A stretch of 34,830 nucleotides of DNA from Myxococcales bacterium (lineage in GTDB: Bacteria > Myxococcota_A > Polyangia > Polyangiales > Ga0077539). The stretch spans positions 1 through 34,830 of the forward strand of contig JAUSAZ010000167.1 in NCBI GenBank assembly GCA_030652255.1, written 5' to 3'. The translations under genes were made by a program, and so were the position numbers. A model generated the notes under the pieces. It ran no database searches and was not told the DNA's origin. It was given only the letters and a program-made list of their open reading frames with translations. Shown one piece after another: positions 1 to 8,089 of the stretch. Each line of letters starts with the position of its first letter. Position 1 is the stretch's first letter.

Positions 1-96
1 CCGGGGCTCGCGAACAGGAACACCGCTTCGTTCCGACCCAACGGGTGTCGGTGGACGCCTCGGAAGGCCGAGCGAGTTCCTGTTCGTGAGCCCCGG
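1..96. repeat. Branched inverted repeat, 21-bp outer arms
   Basis: Positions 1-21 and 76-96 are reverse complements with one mismatch (20/21). The 54 nt between them hold two further hairpins: ccgac/gtcgg at 33-37/47-51 and ctcgg/ccgag at 59-63/68-72 with tetraloop aagg. Together they would fold as a three-way junction. It lies just downstream of the small lipoprotein gene that reads leftward. No transposase or terminal target duplication is visible. It could be a REP/MITE-like element, a structured RNA or a processing/termination site. Confidence 0.6.
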
Positions 97-109
97 ACCC
101 TGTCCGGGG
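91..109. terminator. Perfect GC-rich hairpin downstream of the lipoprotein gene
   Basis: ccccgga (91-97) pairs with tccgggg (103-109) around a 5-nt loop. It starts 11 nt beyond the TAA stop of the leftward lipoprotein gene, so it is placed like a terminator, but no T-run follows on either strand. It shares bases with the right arm of the larger inverted repeat, so the two folds exclude each other. Confidence 0.35.
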
Positions 110-119
110 CGACCGCTTG

Positions 120-410
120 TTATTGCCCGGGGTGAGGGCCAACGCCCGAACCCCGGCCCGCAGCGGGTTGCGCCACTCCCGAACGACACCAGTTGCGCAT
201 CTCGTGGGTGTCGCAGGGAGTGCGGCACGTCCGCGACGGTGCGAGTCCGATCGTGACGCGCATGGGTTGGTCGGCGACGAGCGCCGGCCCCCCGACGGCC
301 ACGACGTTGGCCACGACGCAGATCTGGTCGAGCGTGAGCTCCTCCCTCACCGGTCCGCAGGCGAGCACGGCGACGAGCGGCAGGAGGAGGCGAGACGTCG
401 GGGGCGTCAT
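120..410 (-). CDS. Small putative lipoprotein, unknown function
   Basis: This is a 96-residue protein. The N-terminus is a short signal peptide, and LVAVLAC is a lipobox placing the lipidated Cys at residue 18. The mature part has four more Cys (in QIC, RTC, TPC and NWC), which could form two disulfides. The ATG at 410 has a plausible SD (AAGGA, 8 nt upstream). Its last codons fall in a second GC-rich hairpin (ccggggt 127-133 / accccgg 150-156). No family is recognised. Only the export signal and Cys pattern support it, so it could be a lineage-specific surface protein. Confidence 0.55.
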   Translation of the reverse strand: MTPPTSRLLLPLVAVLACGPVREELTLDQICVVANVVAVGGPALVADQPMRVTIGLAPSRTCRTPCDTHEMRNWCRSGVAQPAAGRGSGVGPHPGQ

Positions 411-577
411 GGGGGGAATCCTTCGAGAGTCGGCAATACGGCGAGCTTCGCACCGAGCGGTCGAGGCGACACCGATCGATCCCGCCCTCCGCCTGGAACG
501 AAACTGCTCAATTCACCGGAAGTGCCCGACGCCTATGCCCGGAGCCCCTCCGTGCAACGACCGCGGTACCTCCGGGC

Positions 578-583
578 TAGCAT
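578..583 (+). promoter_or_regulatory. -10-like TAGCAT, leaderless type
   Basis: TAGCAT ends 8 nt before the ATG at 592 and no SD is present. It belongs to the recurrent TANNNT-N6-10-start pattern of this window. Confidence 0.5.
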
Positions 584-591
584 CGGCGCCC

Positions 592-1719
592 ATGCAACCT
601 CCTGCGCCCTATCCCCCTCCGTATGCCCAGGGGTCCGCCGCCCCCGCCGCGCGCCCCCACACCGGCGTCGCCGTGGGGGTCGCGCTCGTGTCGTGCTTCG
701 TGATGCCGGTCGTGTACGTCGTCCTGGCGTTCGGGCTGCTCGGGCACCGCTTCGGCGGCGGCCCGAGCTTCACGCCGCTCGGCGTTGCCATGGCGGTGGG
801 CTTCGCGCTGTGGATCACCGCGCTCGTCCTCTCCATCCGCTCCATCCTGGTGAGCGGGCGGCTCGGGGCCTCGCGCGCCGGGGGCATCGCCGCGCTCATC
901 GTCTCGGTGCTCTCCGTCGTCACCGCGGCGGCGGCGGCCGCCTTCGGCCTGATCCTGCTCTCCGGCGGCGGCGCCCACGGCCGCCCGCTCCGCGTCCGCG
1001 GGCGCCCGCGCACCGCACCCACGCGCCGCGACACCGCGTGGTCGGTCGACCCCTCCGGCGCGCTCCCCGACGCCTCGCGGCTCACCGCCGACGAGCGCGC
1101 CCGCGAGGCCGCCCGGTGGACCCGCGACGCCCGCGAGGAGCACGCCTCCATCGCGGCCTTCGCCCGCCTGTCCGTCGACCTGCTCGCCCTCGGGGCGCCC
1201 CCCGGCCTGGTCGAGCGCGCCCACCGCGCGGCCCTCGACGAGGTGCTGCACGCCCGCCTCGCCTTCGCCCTCGCGGGCGCCTACGCCGGGGAGCCCGTCG
1301 GGCCCGCGGCCTGGCCCGAGGCCCTCGATGCCGAAGCCGCCGAGCGCCCAGCCGGGACGCTGCGCCGCGTCGCGCTGGAGTCGCTCGTCGATGGGGCCTA
1401 CGGCGAGGGCCTCGCGGCGCTCCGGGCCGCCGCGGAGGGCTCTGCCGACCCCGCGGTGGCAGCGGTGCTCGCGACCATCGCCCGCGACGAGGCCGGGCAC
1501 GCGGACCTCGGCTGGGACGTGCTGGCGTTCTGTGTGGCGCTCGACGGCTCGCTCGCCCCGGCGCTCGTCGAGGCCGCGGCGAACCTCACCGTGCGCGCCG
1601 ACTCCGCGCTCGAACGCGCGCACGCGGCGTCGGTGCGCGAGGGGCTCGACGCGCTCCTCGCGCACCAGGGGGGGACGGCCGCGGTGGAGCGGTCGCGCGC
1701 GGCTACATCGACTCGATGA
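592..1719 (+). CDS. Membrane-anchored ferritin-like domain protein
   Basis: This is a 375-residue protein. Residues 1-25 are Pro/Ala-rich, followed by about three hydrophobic helices (roughly 25-50, 62-85 and 98-125) like the small TM modules of DUF4190-type proteins. After a basic linker comes a ferritin-like four-helix domain at about 170-350. Visible diiron ligands are Glu183 in REEHAS, Glu217-x-x-His220 in DEVLHA and Glu300-x-x-His303 in DEAGHADL, with a further Glu in YGEGL on the third helix. This ferritin-like family recurs in Myxococcota; its substrate is unknown, and oxidase or iron/peroxide handling at the membrane is inferred. The start is chosen because TAGCAT sits 8 nt upstream. 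A longer frame opens at 193 but lacks support. The 3' end overlaps the convergent neighbour by 17 nt. Confidence 0.8.
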   Translation: MQPPAPYPPPYAQGSAAPAARPHTGVAVGVALVSCFVMPVVYVVLAFGLLGHRFGGGPSFTPLGVAMAVGFALWITALVLSIRSILVSGRLGASRAGGIAALIVSVLSVVTAAAAAAFGLILLSGGGAHGRPLRVRGRPRTAPTRRDTAWSVDPSGALPDASRLTADERAREAARWTRDAREEHASIAAFARLSVDLLALGAPPGLVERAHRAALDEVLHARLAFALAGAYAGEPVGPAAWPEALDAEAAERPAGTLRRVALESLVDGAYGEGLAALRAAAEGSADPAVAAVLATIARDEAGHADLGWDVLAFCVALDGSLAPALVEAAANLTVRADSALERAHAASVREGLDALLAHQGGTAAVERSRAATSTR

Positions 1720-4069
1720 GCATGGTCGCGACGCCCGCGTCGCGTCGCAGCATCGTCGCGCGCATCGCCTCGCGCGCCCGCTCCGCCGCGGCCGTCTCCT
1801 CGCGCATCCCGAGCACGCGCGCGGTAATCGCGACGTGGGACAGGTCCGCGGCGGCGTAGCGCATCTGGCAGCGCCAGCACGGGGCCCGCGGTCCCCAGGC
1901 GAGCCACGCCCGCATCGACTCGACGCCCGAGGACAGCCGCCGCACCCCGAGGGCTACGGTGGCGTCGACGAACACGTCGCGGTCGCGCGCCCGCCACAGG
2001 TCGTCCGCGAGCGCGTAGCCGTCGACCTCTCCCGACCGCGGGACCAGCCCGCGCCCGCGCTCGTCGCCCCACATCGAGGCGCCCAGCGAGTCGAGGTCGC
2101 CGAGGTGCGCGAGGGCCGAGGGGTCGAATCTTCCGGCGTCCGGCAGGCGCCGCTGGTCGTGGGGGAAGGGGAGGCCGGTGCGATTCTCCAGCGCGAGGCC
2201 GAGCTCGACGGCGTCGCGTTGATCCTCGCTCCCGGAGGGCTCGGCTGCGGCGTACGAGTCGAGCGCCATGGCGAGGAGCCGGCGGGCCTCCTCGCCGCTG
2301 CCGAAGGCGATCTCGAAGGCCGCCCGCGCCACCTCGAGGCGGGCCCGCCCGATGCGGACGGCCGGGGTGACCGCCGCGTCGGGAACCCTCGTCAGCGCCT
2401 CGTACGCGCTCCGCTCCAGCGCGGGGATGTGGCCGTCGAAGGCCTGCCCCGGTCTCATCAGCAGGGTGTCCGCGCGGACGCGGAGCAGCTCCGGAGGGCC
2501 GTCGAGCGCCTCCCCTCCCTCGATGCGTAGCAGCGCGTCGAGGGAGGTCCAGACGCCGTAGGGGCGACCGAGGCGCGCTCGGGCGTCGCGCAGCGTCGCG
2601 AGGCGATCGGAGCCCTCCAGCACGTCTGCGAGGAAGAGCGCGCAGCGCCACCCCTGCCGGCCGCGCACGCGCGCCCGGAGCTCGCCCTTCGCCTCCGGGC
2701 GCCCCGCTCGGACCTCGACCGCCGCGACGGCGCACCGCAGGGCCTGCTCGCGCTCGCTCTCGTCGTTGCCTCGCCCCCGTCGCGTGCCCTCCTGATCGGC
2801 GGCCCGTCGCAGCATCGCCGCCGCGAGCGCGAAGCGACCCGCCCCGAGGTGGGCGAGCGCCCCGAACACCTCCTGCCCGAGGAAGCCCGGCGGCGGCGCG
2901 TCGAGGTCGTCGATCGCGTGGCTGGCGCGCGCGGGCTGACCCGCGAGCATCGCGACCTGGGCGGTGGTCCACCGGGCGGCGGCGTCGCGGCAGCGCTCGC
3001 CGAGGGTCATCGCCTCGTCGAAGCGCCCGCGCTGCGCGAGGATCTGCACGCCGACGTGGCAGTCCGAGCCGAGCGACCACAGCGCCGCGACCGCCCGCAC
3101 GTCCCGCTCGCCGCGGGCTTCGCTCCGTACCTGGCGCGCGACGCGGCGCACCGCCACGTCGCGGCGGAAGGGCGTGGCCGCGGCGACGAGGTCCGTCGAC
3201 AGGGAGCGGAAGGCCAGGGGCTCTCCCGCGCGCGAGTGCACGGTGGCCGACGCCGCGACGGCGCCGTTCGAGGCCAGGTTGGCGAGCTCGCCCACGAGCA
3301 CCGCGCCCGCGAAGGAGCCCGCCGCGCCGAGGAGGGCCGCCCGCGCGAGCGCGCGGCGCATCGGCCCCGACACCCTCCCGGGCGCCTCGTACACCATCGG
3401 GACCGCCGCGAGCGCGGCGTCGTCGGGGCCCGCGGCGAGCTCGGGCGCCGGCGCGAGCGTCCAGCGCACGGCCACGGAGCGGATGTCCTGCCGCGCCACG
3501 AGGCGACCGAAGGCCTGCACCCGGTCGCCCGCGGCCACGCTGGCGAGCACCACGTGCTGGTTGCTCAACATCGCCGCGCCGGCCTCGTCCGCGGCCTCGA
3601 CCCGCCCCCGGATGGCGCGCGGGAGCCGCGGCAGCGTGCAGCCCGTCCAGACCTCGCGCGACCCCGCGAGCACGGCCACGGGCCCGTCGATGTGCACGAG
3701 CGCGCCGTCGTCGCCGCGCAGCGCGATCGAGCCGGCGCGCAGGCTCGACGAGCGATCGAGGGCGTCCTTGAGGGAGTCCGGGCGGCGCTCGGCGCGGGCC
3801 GTGGTCGCCGCCGCGGCGACGGGGGCGTCGAGGGCCTCGACCCCGTCGCCGTCGAGCACCAGCATCCCCGAGATGACCGCGCGGGCGTTGTCGGCGAGGC
3901 CCTGCTGCGCGGTGGGACGCGCGAGCTCGCCGCGCGCCCAGGCGACCGACTGCCGGCCGCGCTGCCGCGCCTGCGCCCAGGCCAGGAGGCAGGTCAGCGC
4001 GGCGGCGGCGACCATCGCCGCGGGCCAGACATACCCGCCGTACACCAGCAGCCAGGGGAGGTCGCTCAT
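1703..4069 (-). CDS. Large membrane protein of unknown function with helical-repeat C-terminus
   Basis: This is a 788-residue protein. A single hydrophobic helix lies near the N-terminus (VYGGYVWPAAMVAAAALTCL). Residues about 75-230 look beta-rich, with alternating Gly, Asp and Val, ending in a stretch where GDRV and AFGRLVARQD resemble GIDE-type membrane-anchored domains; this likeness is weak. A second hydrophobic helix follows at about 255-280 (ALLGAAGSFAGAVLVGELA). The C-terminal 400 residues are Ala/Arg/Leu-rich helices of TPR-like character with a CWRC pair near the end. The start at 4069 is preferred over an upstream ATG at 4141 because TACCGT lies 7 nt before it and no SD is present. 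No enzymatic motif is recognised. It overlaps the convergent ferritin-like gene by 17 nt. Confidence 0.65.
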   Translation of the reverse strand: MSDLPWLLVYGGYVWPAAMVAAAALTCLLAWAQARQRGRQSVAWARGELARPTAQQGLADNARAVISGMLVLDGDGVEALDAPVAAAATTARAERRPDSLKDALDRSSSLRAGSIALRGDDGALVHIDGPVAVLAGSREVWTGCTLPRLPRAIRGRVEAADEAGAAMLSNQHVVLASVAAGDRVQAFGRLVARQDIRSVAVRWTLAPAPELAAGPDDAALAAVPMVYEAPGRVSGPMRRALARAALLGAAGSFAGAVLVGELANLASNGAVAASATVHSRAGEPLAFRSLSTDLVAAATPFRRDVAVRRVARQVRSEARGERDVRAVAALWSLGSDCHVGVQILAQRGRFDEAMTLGERCRDAAARWTTAQVAMLAGQPARASHAIDDLDAPPPGFLGQEVFGALAHLGAGRFALAAAMLRRAADQEGTRRGRGNDESEREQALRCAVAAVEVRAGRPEAKGELRARVRGRQGWRCALFLADVLEGSDRLATLRDARARLGRPYGVWTSLDALLRIEGGEALDGPPELLRVRADTLLMRPGQAFDGHIPALERSAYEALTRVPDAAVTPAVRIGRARLEVARAAFEIAFGSGEEARRLLAMALDSYAAAEPSGSEDQRDAVELGLALENRTGLPFPHDQRRLPDAGRFDPSALAHLGDLDSLGASMWGDERGRGLVPRSGEVDGYALADDLWRARDRDVFVDATVALGVRRLSSGVESMRAWLAWGPRAPCWRCQMRYAAADLSHVAITARVLGMREETAAAERAREAMRATMLRRDAGVATMLIESM

Positions 4070-4076
4070 GGTGTCG

Positions 4077-4082
4077 ACGGTA
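4077..4082 (-). promoter_or_regulatory. -10-like TACCGT, leaderless type
   Basis: On the minus strand TACCGT ends 7 nt before the ATG at 4069, which fixes that start over the longer frame. Confidence 0.5.
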
Positions 4083-4169
4083 GTCGTCGGGAGCCCGGGT
4101 GGCGAGGAGCCCGGGCGAACCGGCAACCCGGTCGCGAGCACCGGCAGGACACCCGGCGCGCCCCGGGGC

Positions 4170-4175
4170 TATGGT
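4170..4175 (+). promoter_or_regulatory. -10-like TATGGT, leaderless type
   Basis: TATGGT ends 7 nt before the ATG at 4183. The putative divergent promoter for 4069 lies about 90 bp to the left. Confidence 0.5.
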
Positions 4176-4182
4176 CGCGCCG

Positions 4183-5523
4183 ATGCGAACCTACGGCCCC
4201 GTCATGCTGGCCTGCCTCGCGCTGACCACGTCGTGCACGCCGGTGGGCGTCTCGGGCTTCAACGGGGACGCCGCGGTGACGGACTCACCCCCCGCGGCCG
4301 ACGACCACGCCCCCGCGGCCGACGCGGTCACCCCGCACGACGCCGCCCCCACCGCCGACCGTGGTTCTCTGTTGGACGCGGGCCTTCCGACCGACGTCGC
4401 TTCTCCCGCGGACACCGCCGCCCCGACCGATCTCGGTTCTCCATCGGACATCGCCGTCCCAACCGATATCGGTTCTCCATTGGACATCGGCGCCCCGACC
4501 GACCGCGGCTTCCCATCGGACACCGGTGCCCCCGCCGACGTCGGTTCCTCATCGGACATCCCGCCTCCCGTTGATCGGCCCGCGACCATCGACGTGCCGA
4601 CCGTGGTCGACGTCGTCGAGGTGGCGCCCACCCTCCCAGCGCCGCCGCCCTTCGGCTTCGCCCCGCTGACGGTCACCCAGCGCCGCCGTGACGGGAGCGG
4701 CGCCCTCATCGACGATCGGCGCACCGTCTTCACCTACGACGCCATGCGGCGGGTCGACACCGTCGACGTCGAGGTGCCCGCCACCGCCCCGGCGTGGCGC
4801 ATCCTCACGCGCACCGCGTACCGCTACGACGCCAGCGGCCGGCTCGATCGCACCGAGACCAGCATCCCCAACGGCCCCGCCTGGAGCCCGATGGAGCGCC
4901 TCCGCTACGAGTACGACAGCGCCGGACAGCGCTCCATCGAGCACCACGAGGTGCCCTCCGCCACCACCACCGCCTGGAACGAGAACTGGCGCTACGTCTG
5001 GGAGTGGCGCGAGGGCCGACCCACCTGGCGGCGCTTCTGGCAGGTCCCCTCCTCGGGCGGGGCGCTCTACAACTCGAACTATCAGGCGTTCTCCTACGAG
5101 ACCGACGGGCGCCTGCGAGGGCTCGGCCGCGGCGACCGCTCGTCGTCCACCGGCAGCTGGTCCGACGCCGGCGGGTTCACGTACGTCGCCTGGCCCAACG
5201 GCGCGCTGCGGGCCTACGACTTCCGTCGCAACAGCACCACGTCCCACGCGGACTACCTCTACGGCCCCGGCGGGCTCGTCCGCGAAGTGTCCTTCGGGGC
5301 CCGCTCGCACACCGCCCACCTCTACGACGCGCGGGGGCGGTTGCAGTTCGTCCGCACCTACGTCTCCGATGGCGCGGGCGGTCTCCTCCTCAGCGACGAG
5401 GTCGAGCTCACCCACACCGACGCGGGCAGCAGCTACACCTTCGCGCTGGAGCCGCACCCCTACGCCACCTGGATGATGAGCCAGTACGGCCGCGGCGACG
5501 TGCTCGACCGCTACCGGCGCTGA
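4183..5523 (+). CDS. YD/RHS-like repeat lipoprotein with Asp-rich spacer
   Basis: This is a 446-residue protein. A signal peptide ends in a lipobox-like LTTSC, so an outer-membrane or surface lipoprotein is likely. Residues about 58-130 are a low-complexity spacer with six exact 12-residue periods of the type T-D-x-G-S-P-x-D-x-x-x-P. The C-terminal 260 residues hold degenerate YD repeats, as in FTYDAMRRVD, YRYDASGRLD, YEYDSAGQR, FSYETDGRL and HLYDARGRL. YD repeats are the beta-rich units of RHS/tyrosine-aspartate-repeat proteins. There are too few here to build a full RHS shell and no toxin tip follows, so a polymorphic toxin is unlikely; a stalked surface protein is the better inference. The start was chosen from the signal peptide and the upstream TATGGT. 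Confidence 0.75.
   Translation: MRTYGPVMLACLALTTSCTPVGVSGFNGDAAVTDSPPAADDHAPAADAVTPHDAAPTADRGSLLDAGLPTDVASPADTAAPTDLGSPSDIAVPTDIGSPLDIGAPTDRGFPSDTGAPADVGSSSDIPPPVDRPATIDVPTVVDVVEVAPTLPAPPPFGFAPLTVTQRRRDGSGALIDDRRTVFTYDAMRRVDTVDVEVPATAPAWRILTRTAYRYDASGRLDRTETSIPNGPAWSPMERLRYEYDSAGQRSIEHHEVPSATTTAWNENWRYVWEWREGRPTWRRFWQVPSSGGALYNSNYQAFSYETDGRLRGLGRGDRSSSTGSWSDAGGFTYVAWPNGALRAYDFRRNSTTSHADYLYGPGGLVREVSFGARSHTAHLYDARGRLQFVRTYVSDGAGGLLLSDEVELTHTDAGSSYTFALEPHPYATWMMSQYGRGDVLDRYRR
4354..4569 (+). repeat. Six in-frame 36-bp repeats (Asp/Pro spacer)
   Basis: There are six consecutive 12-codon units inside the YD-repeat lipoprotein gene, each with the frame [T/A]-D-x-x-x-x-x-D-x-x-x-P. Synonymous codons differ between units, so this is an older array than a fresh slippage tract. 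Confidence 0.85.
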
Positions 5524-5624
5524 CGCTCACACCCAATGGGCTGTCGGGGTTGCCGCATCGACCGATGGCGTCGCGCCCGCCGCCCATCAATCCCGCTGCT
5601 TCTCTCCCCCCACAGGAGGGCCGC

Positions 5625-6050
5625 TCACCACTCCCCGACGTTGGGGAGCGAGGTCCACGGCTCGGCGGGCGTGAGCGCGTCGCCCCGCTGGAGCAGCTCC
5701 ACCGAGTGGCCGTCGGGGGACTTCACGAAGGCCATGCGCCCGTCGCGCGGCGGCCGATGGATGGTGACGCCCGCCGCCATCAGCCGCGCGCAGGTCGCGT
5801 GGATGTCGTCGACCGCGAAGGCGAGGTGCCCGAAGAAGCGCCCCGTGGGGTGCGGGTCCGCGTGGTCCCAGTTGTGGGTGAGCTCGATCTGGGCGTCGTC
5901 GCCGGGGTCGCCGGTGCCCAGGAAGACCAGGGTGTAGCGGCCCGACGCGTGGTCGGTGCGGCGCAGCTCGCGGAGCCCGAGCTTCGCGACGAAGAAGTCG
6001 AGCGCCGCGTCGAGGTCGCGCACCCGCAGCATGGTGTGGAGGAATCTCAT
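5625..6050 (-). CDS. gloA: Lactoylglutathione lyase (glyoxalase I)
   Basis: This is a 141-residue protein, the usual length for single-domain glyoxalase I. It isomerises the methylglyoxal-glutathione hemithioacetal to S-lactoylglutathione in the cytosol. The four metal ligands of the VOC fold sit where expected: His5 (FLHTML), Glu56 (AQIELTHNW), His75 (FFGHLAF) and Glu118 (SVELL). The stretch HTMLRVRDLDAALDFF is the typical first beta-alpha unit. The ATG at 6050 puts His5 at the same number as in E. coli GloA, which supports this start. The upstream box is CATCAT rather than a clean TANNNT. No glyoxalase II gene is next to it. Confidence 0.92.
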   Translation of the reverse strand: MRFLHTMLRVRDLDAALDFFVAKLGLRELRRTDHASGRYTLVFLGTGDPGDDAQIELTHNWDHADPHPTGRFFGHLAFAVDDIHATCARLMAAGVTIHRPPRDGRMAFVKSPDGHSVELLQRGDALTPAEPWTSLPNVGEW

Positions 6051-6097
6051 GCGCGCGATGATGGCCCATCGGTGGGCGCGGTGGGCCCCGCGCCGTC

Positions 6098-6565
6098 CTA
6101 TGGGACGAGCACGAGGGTGAGCCGCAGGGCGGCCTCGCCCTGGAAGGTCGTCCACGGGCACGCGCCGACGCAGTTGAGCGGGTCGCCGTTGCCGCGGGCG
6201 CGCCGGTGCACGATCTCGTAGCGGCCGGGCGGGAGCACGCTCAGGTCGCAGGTCACCTGGTCGCTGAAGCCGCAGCCGTTGCGGCTCGCGTTGTCGATGC
6301 GACGGGTCACGCAGGTGAGGGGCACGGCGGTGGCACCGTCGTCGGCGAAGCACTCGAAGGGGGCCCCAGCGAGAGGGCGTTCGGGGCGGGAGTCGGCTTC
6401 GATCATCGGCCGATGGCGCACCGCGTAGGTTTCGGTGCCGCCCCAGGCAGGCGACGTGCGGCTGGTGCCAGGACCGAGGCCGAGCGTGAGGTAGTCGTCA
6501 CCCCCGAGGCAGCACCCGCCGACCGCGGAGGCCACGAAGACCAGCGTTGGGATGGGGCGCCGCAT
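6098..6565 (-). CDS. Putative lipoprotein, unknown function
   Basis: This is a 155-residue protein. The signal peptide ends in AVGGCC, a lipobox-like site with two adjacent Cys. The mature part has Cys in FECF, LTCVT, NGCGF, VTCDL, LNCVG and GACPW, and a stretch LPPGRYEIVHRRARG typical of small beta-sandwich secreted proteins. No family is recognised. It lies 47 nt upstream of gloA on the same strand, but glyoxalase is cytosolic, so a functional link is doubtful. No convincing SD or TANNNT box precedes the ATG. Confidence 0.6.
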   Translation of the reverse strand: MRRPIPTLVFVASAVGGCCLGGDDYLTLGLGPGTSRTSPAWGGTETYAVRHRPMIEADSRPERPLAGAPFECFADDGATAVPLTCVTRRIDNASRNGCGFSDQVTCDLSVLPPGRYEIVHRRARGNGDPLNCVGACPWTTFQGEAALRLTLVLVP

Positions 6566-6655
6566 GATGGGTGGAGTTCAGCGGAGCACCGGACGGACTG
6601 TCAAACCGCGACGCGCGCATTGCGGCTCGAGGTCCCCGGCGCTCCCCAGGTGGGC

Positions 6656-7492
6656 CTATGCGCGCCTGGTGCCCACCGCGCCGACGACGTCGGAGACGCC
6701 GTCGTCTCCCGACTGGACGATCGACACGATCGCGCGGTCGGGTCCGAGGGTGGCGCGCAGCCAACGCGCGCACGGCGGCGCGGCGACGAGCGGCGGGACG
6801 TAGGCCTCGTAGGCCGGGAGGAAGCGCTCGATGTAGTCGCGCGCCTCGTCGTCCGAGAGGGCAGGCTGTCCAGCCGCGCGGCGCGCCCGCTCTGCGTCGA
6901 CGCGGTAGTCGACGATCCACGCCGGGTCGCCCGCGACGAGGTGGACGAAGGCGTCGAGGTGCGCGTGCCAGCGCCCATACGCGGCGAGGTGCTCGTTCGA
7001 CGCGCGGAGCAGCGGCGGGCACCCGGCCCTCGGCAGCGGGCGGAACCCGAGCATCCAGCCCTCGACGAACACCACGTCGAGCGGCGCCTCGAGACGGACC
7101 TCCGTCGGCGCGCGGTCGCCGCGACCCCCATGGGCAGACTTGTCGTAGGCCGGGACGGCGATGGCGCCCCGTCGTTGCGTGGCGAGCGCGCCCAGGACGC
7201 GGTCGCCGAGCTCGACGTCGTGCGTGCCGGGGTAGCCGCGGTGCTCGAGGCAGCGATCGCCCGGGTGCCGCGCGGCGAGGTCGCGCTGCTCGGCGCGCGT
7301 CAGGTAGAAGTCGTCGATGGACACGGTGGCGGCCCGCAGCCCCGCGCTCCCCATCGCGGCCACGAGCTGGGCCGTGAGCGTGGACTTGCCCCCGCCCTGC
7401 GGCCCCGACACGCCGATGACGTGGGCGCGCGAGGCGCGAGGGGCGCGTGCGCCGTCGAGGCAGAAGCGGGTGATCGGGGGCGGGGGCTGCAC
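6656..7492 (-). CDS. P-loop kinase, D-glycerate 3-kinase (GLYK) type
   Basis: This is a 278-residue protein. It matches the plant and bacterial GLYK family that phosphorylates D-glycerate with ATP to 3-phosphoglycerate in the cytosol. Motifs in order: P-loop GVSGPQGGGKST near residue 30, SIDDFYLT, GYPGTHDVELG, a VPAYDKSAHGGRGDRA stretch that matches the plant enzyme closely, and VFVEGWMLGF. The C-terminal third is less conserved, so a related sugar-acid or uridine-kinase-like substrate is possible. The GTG start is chosen because no ATG precedes the P-loop and a TATCGT box lies 10 nt upstream. It follows the hemerythrin-like gene by 44 nt on the same strand but seems to have its own promoter. 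Confidence 0.8.
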   Translation of the reverse strand: MQPPPPITRFCLDGARAPRASRAHVIGVSGPQGGGKSTLTAQLVAAMGSAGLRAATVSIDDFYLTRAEQRDLAARHPGDRCLEHRGYPGTHDVELGDRVLGALATQRRGAIAVPAYDKSAHGGRGDRAPTEVRLEAPLDVVFVEGWMLGFRPLPRAGCPPLLRASNEHLAAYGRWHAHLDAFVHLVAGDPAWIVDYRVDAERARRAAGQPALSDDEARDYIERFLPAYEAYVPPLVAAPPCARWLRATLGPDRAIVSIVQSGDDGVSDVVGAVGTRRA

Positions 7493-7502
7493 GGTACCTG
7501 CG

Positions 7503-7508
7503 ACGATA
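7503..7508 (-). promoter_or_regulatory. -10-like TATCGT, leaderless type
   Basis: On the minus strand TATCGT ends 10 nt before the GTG at 7492, inside the short gap after the hemerythrin-like gene. Confidence 0.4.
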
Positions 7509-7536
7509 CGCCAGGGCTGAGCCCCGCGCGGCGGGT

Positions 7537-8088
7537 TCAGGCGCTGCGGCGCGGCGTGCCAGCGTCGGCGACGAACTTGCGCACCGACTCGCGCAGGCGG
7601 GTCGGCAGCATGTTGGCGATCATCTCCGCGGTGGTCTCCGCGAAATTCTCCCCGCGCACCCTCGGCTTCATCTGCACGAAGGCGGCGCCCATGGCCGTGG
7701 CCTCCTCGTCGGAGAAGGCGCGCTTGGCCGCGGTGAAGACCTTGCCCTCCTCCTCGGCGATGTGGTGCGCGAGGTCCTCGCGTAGCTGCTTCGCGGCCCC
7801 CACCCAGGTCAGGTCGAGCGCGTCGGAGATCTGCAGCCCGCGGAGCACGGTCTCGGCCTGCGCGTGCTCGCGGTAGGCGTGGAGGACGACGTCCTTCGAC
7901 TCGTCGGCGTCGCGCAGCGCGTTGTAGAGAATGGCCTCCTCGGCGCGCGCGTGGGGCACCAGCTCGTCCCGGATCTGCTGCACCAGCCGGCCCCACGGCT
8001 CGGGCCCGGCCTTCTCGCTCGCGATGAGCTGGTCGAGCAGCGCGAGCACCGTCTGGTGGTCCTTCTTCAGCTCTTCATAGATGGTCAT
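7537..8088 (-). CDS. Hemerythrin-like (HHE cation-binding) protein
   Basis: This is a 183-residue helical protein. Residues 1-130 form an HHE-type domain with His11 (KKDHQT), His46 and Glu50 (PHARAEE), His70 and His75 (LHAYREH) and His108 (LAHHIAEEE), a good set of diiron ligands. Such proteins bind O2 or NO or sense iron and oxygen. The C-terminal 50 residues are basic and lack further ligands. The ATG at 8088 has an SD (GGAG) with an 8-nt spacer. A longer frame to 8187 exists, but its extra residues look non-coding. The 14 nt just upstream are identical to those before the gene at 33089. Confidence 0.85.
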   Translation of the reverse strand: MTIYEELKKDHQTVLALLDQLIASEKAGPEPWGRLVQQIRDELVPHARAEEAILYNALRDADESKDVVLHAYREHAQAETVLRGLQISDALDLTWVGAAKQLREDLAHHIAEEEGKVFTAAKRAFSDEEATAMGAAFVQMKPRVRGENFAETTAEMIANMLPTRLRESVRKFVADAGTPRRSA

Positions 8089-8089
8089 C

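Noticed and set aside
1..110. Left-edge inverted repeat considered as an insertion-sequence end
   Set aside because: No transposase, no partner end and no target duplication can be seen within the window.
4183..5523. YD-repeat protein considered as an RHS polymorphic toxin
   Set aside because: Only about six degenerate YD units, a lipobox, no toxin tip and no adjacent immunity-like gene.
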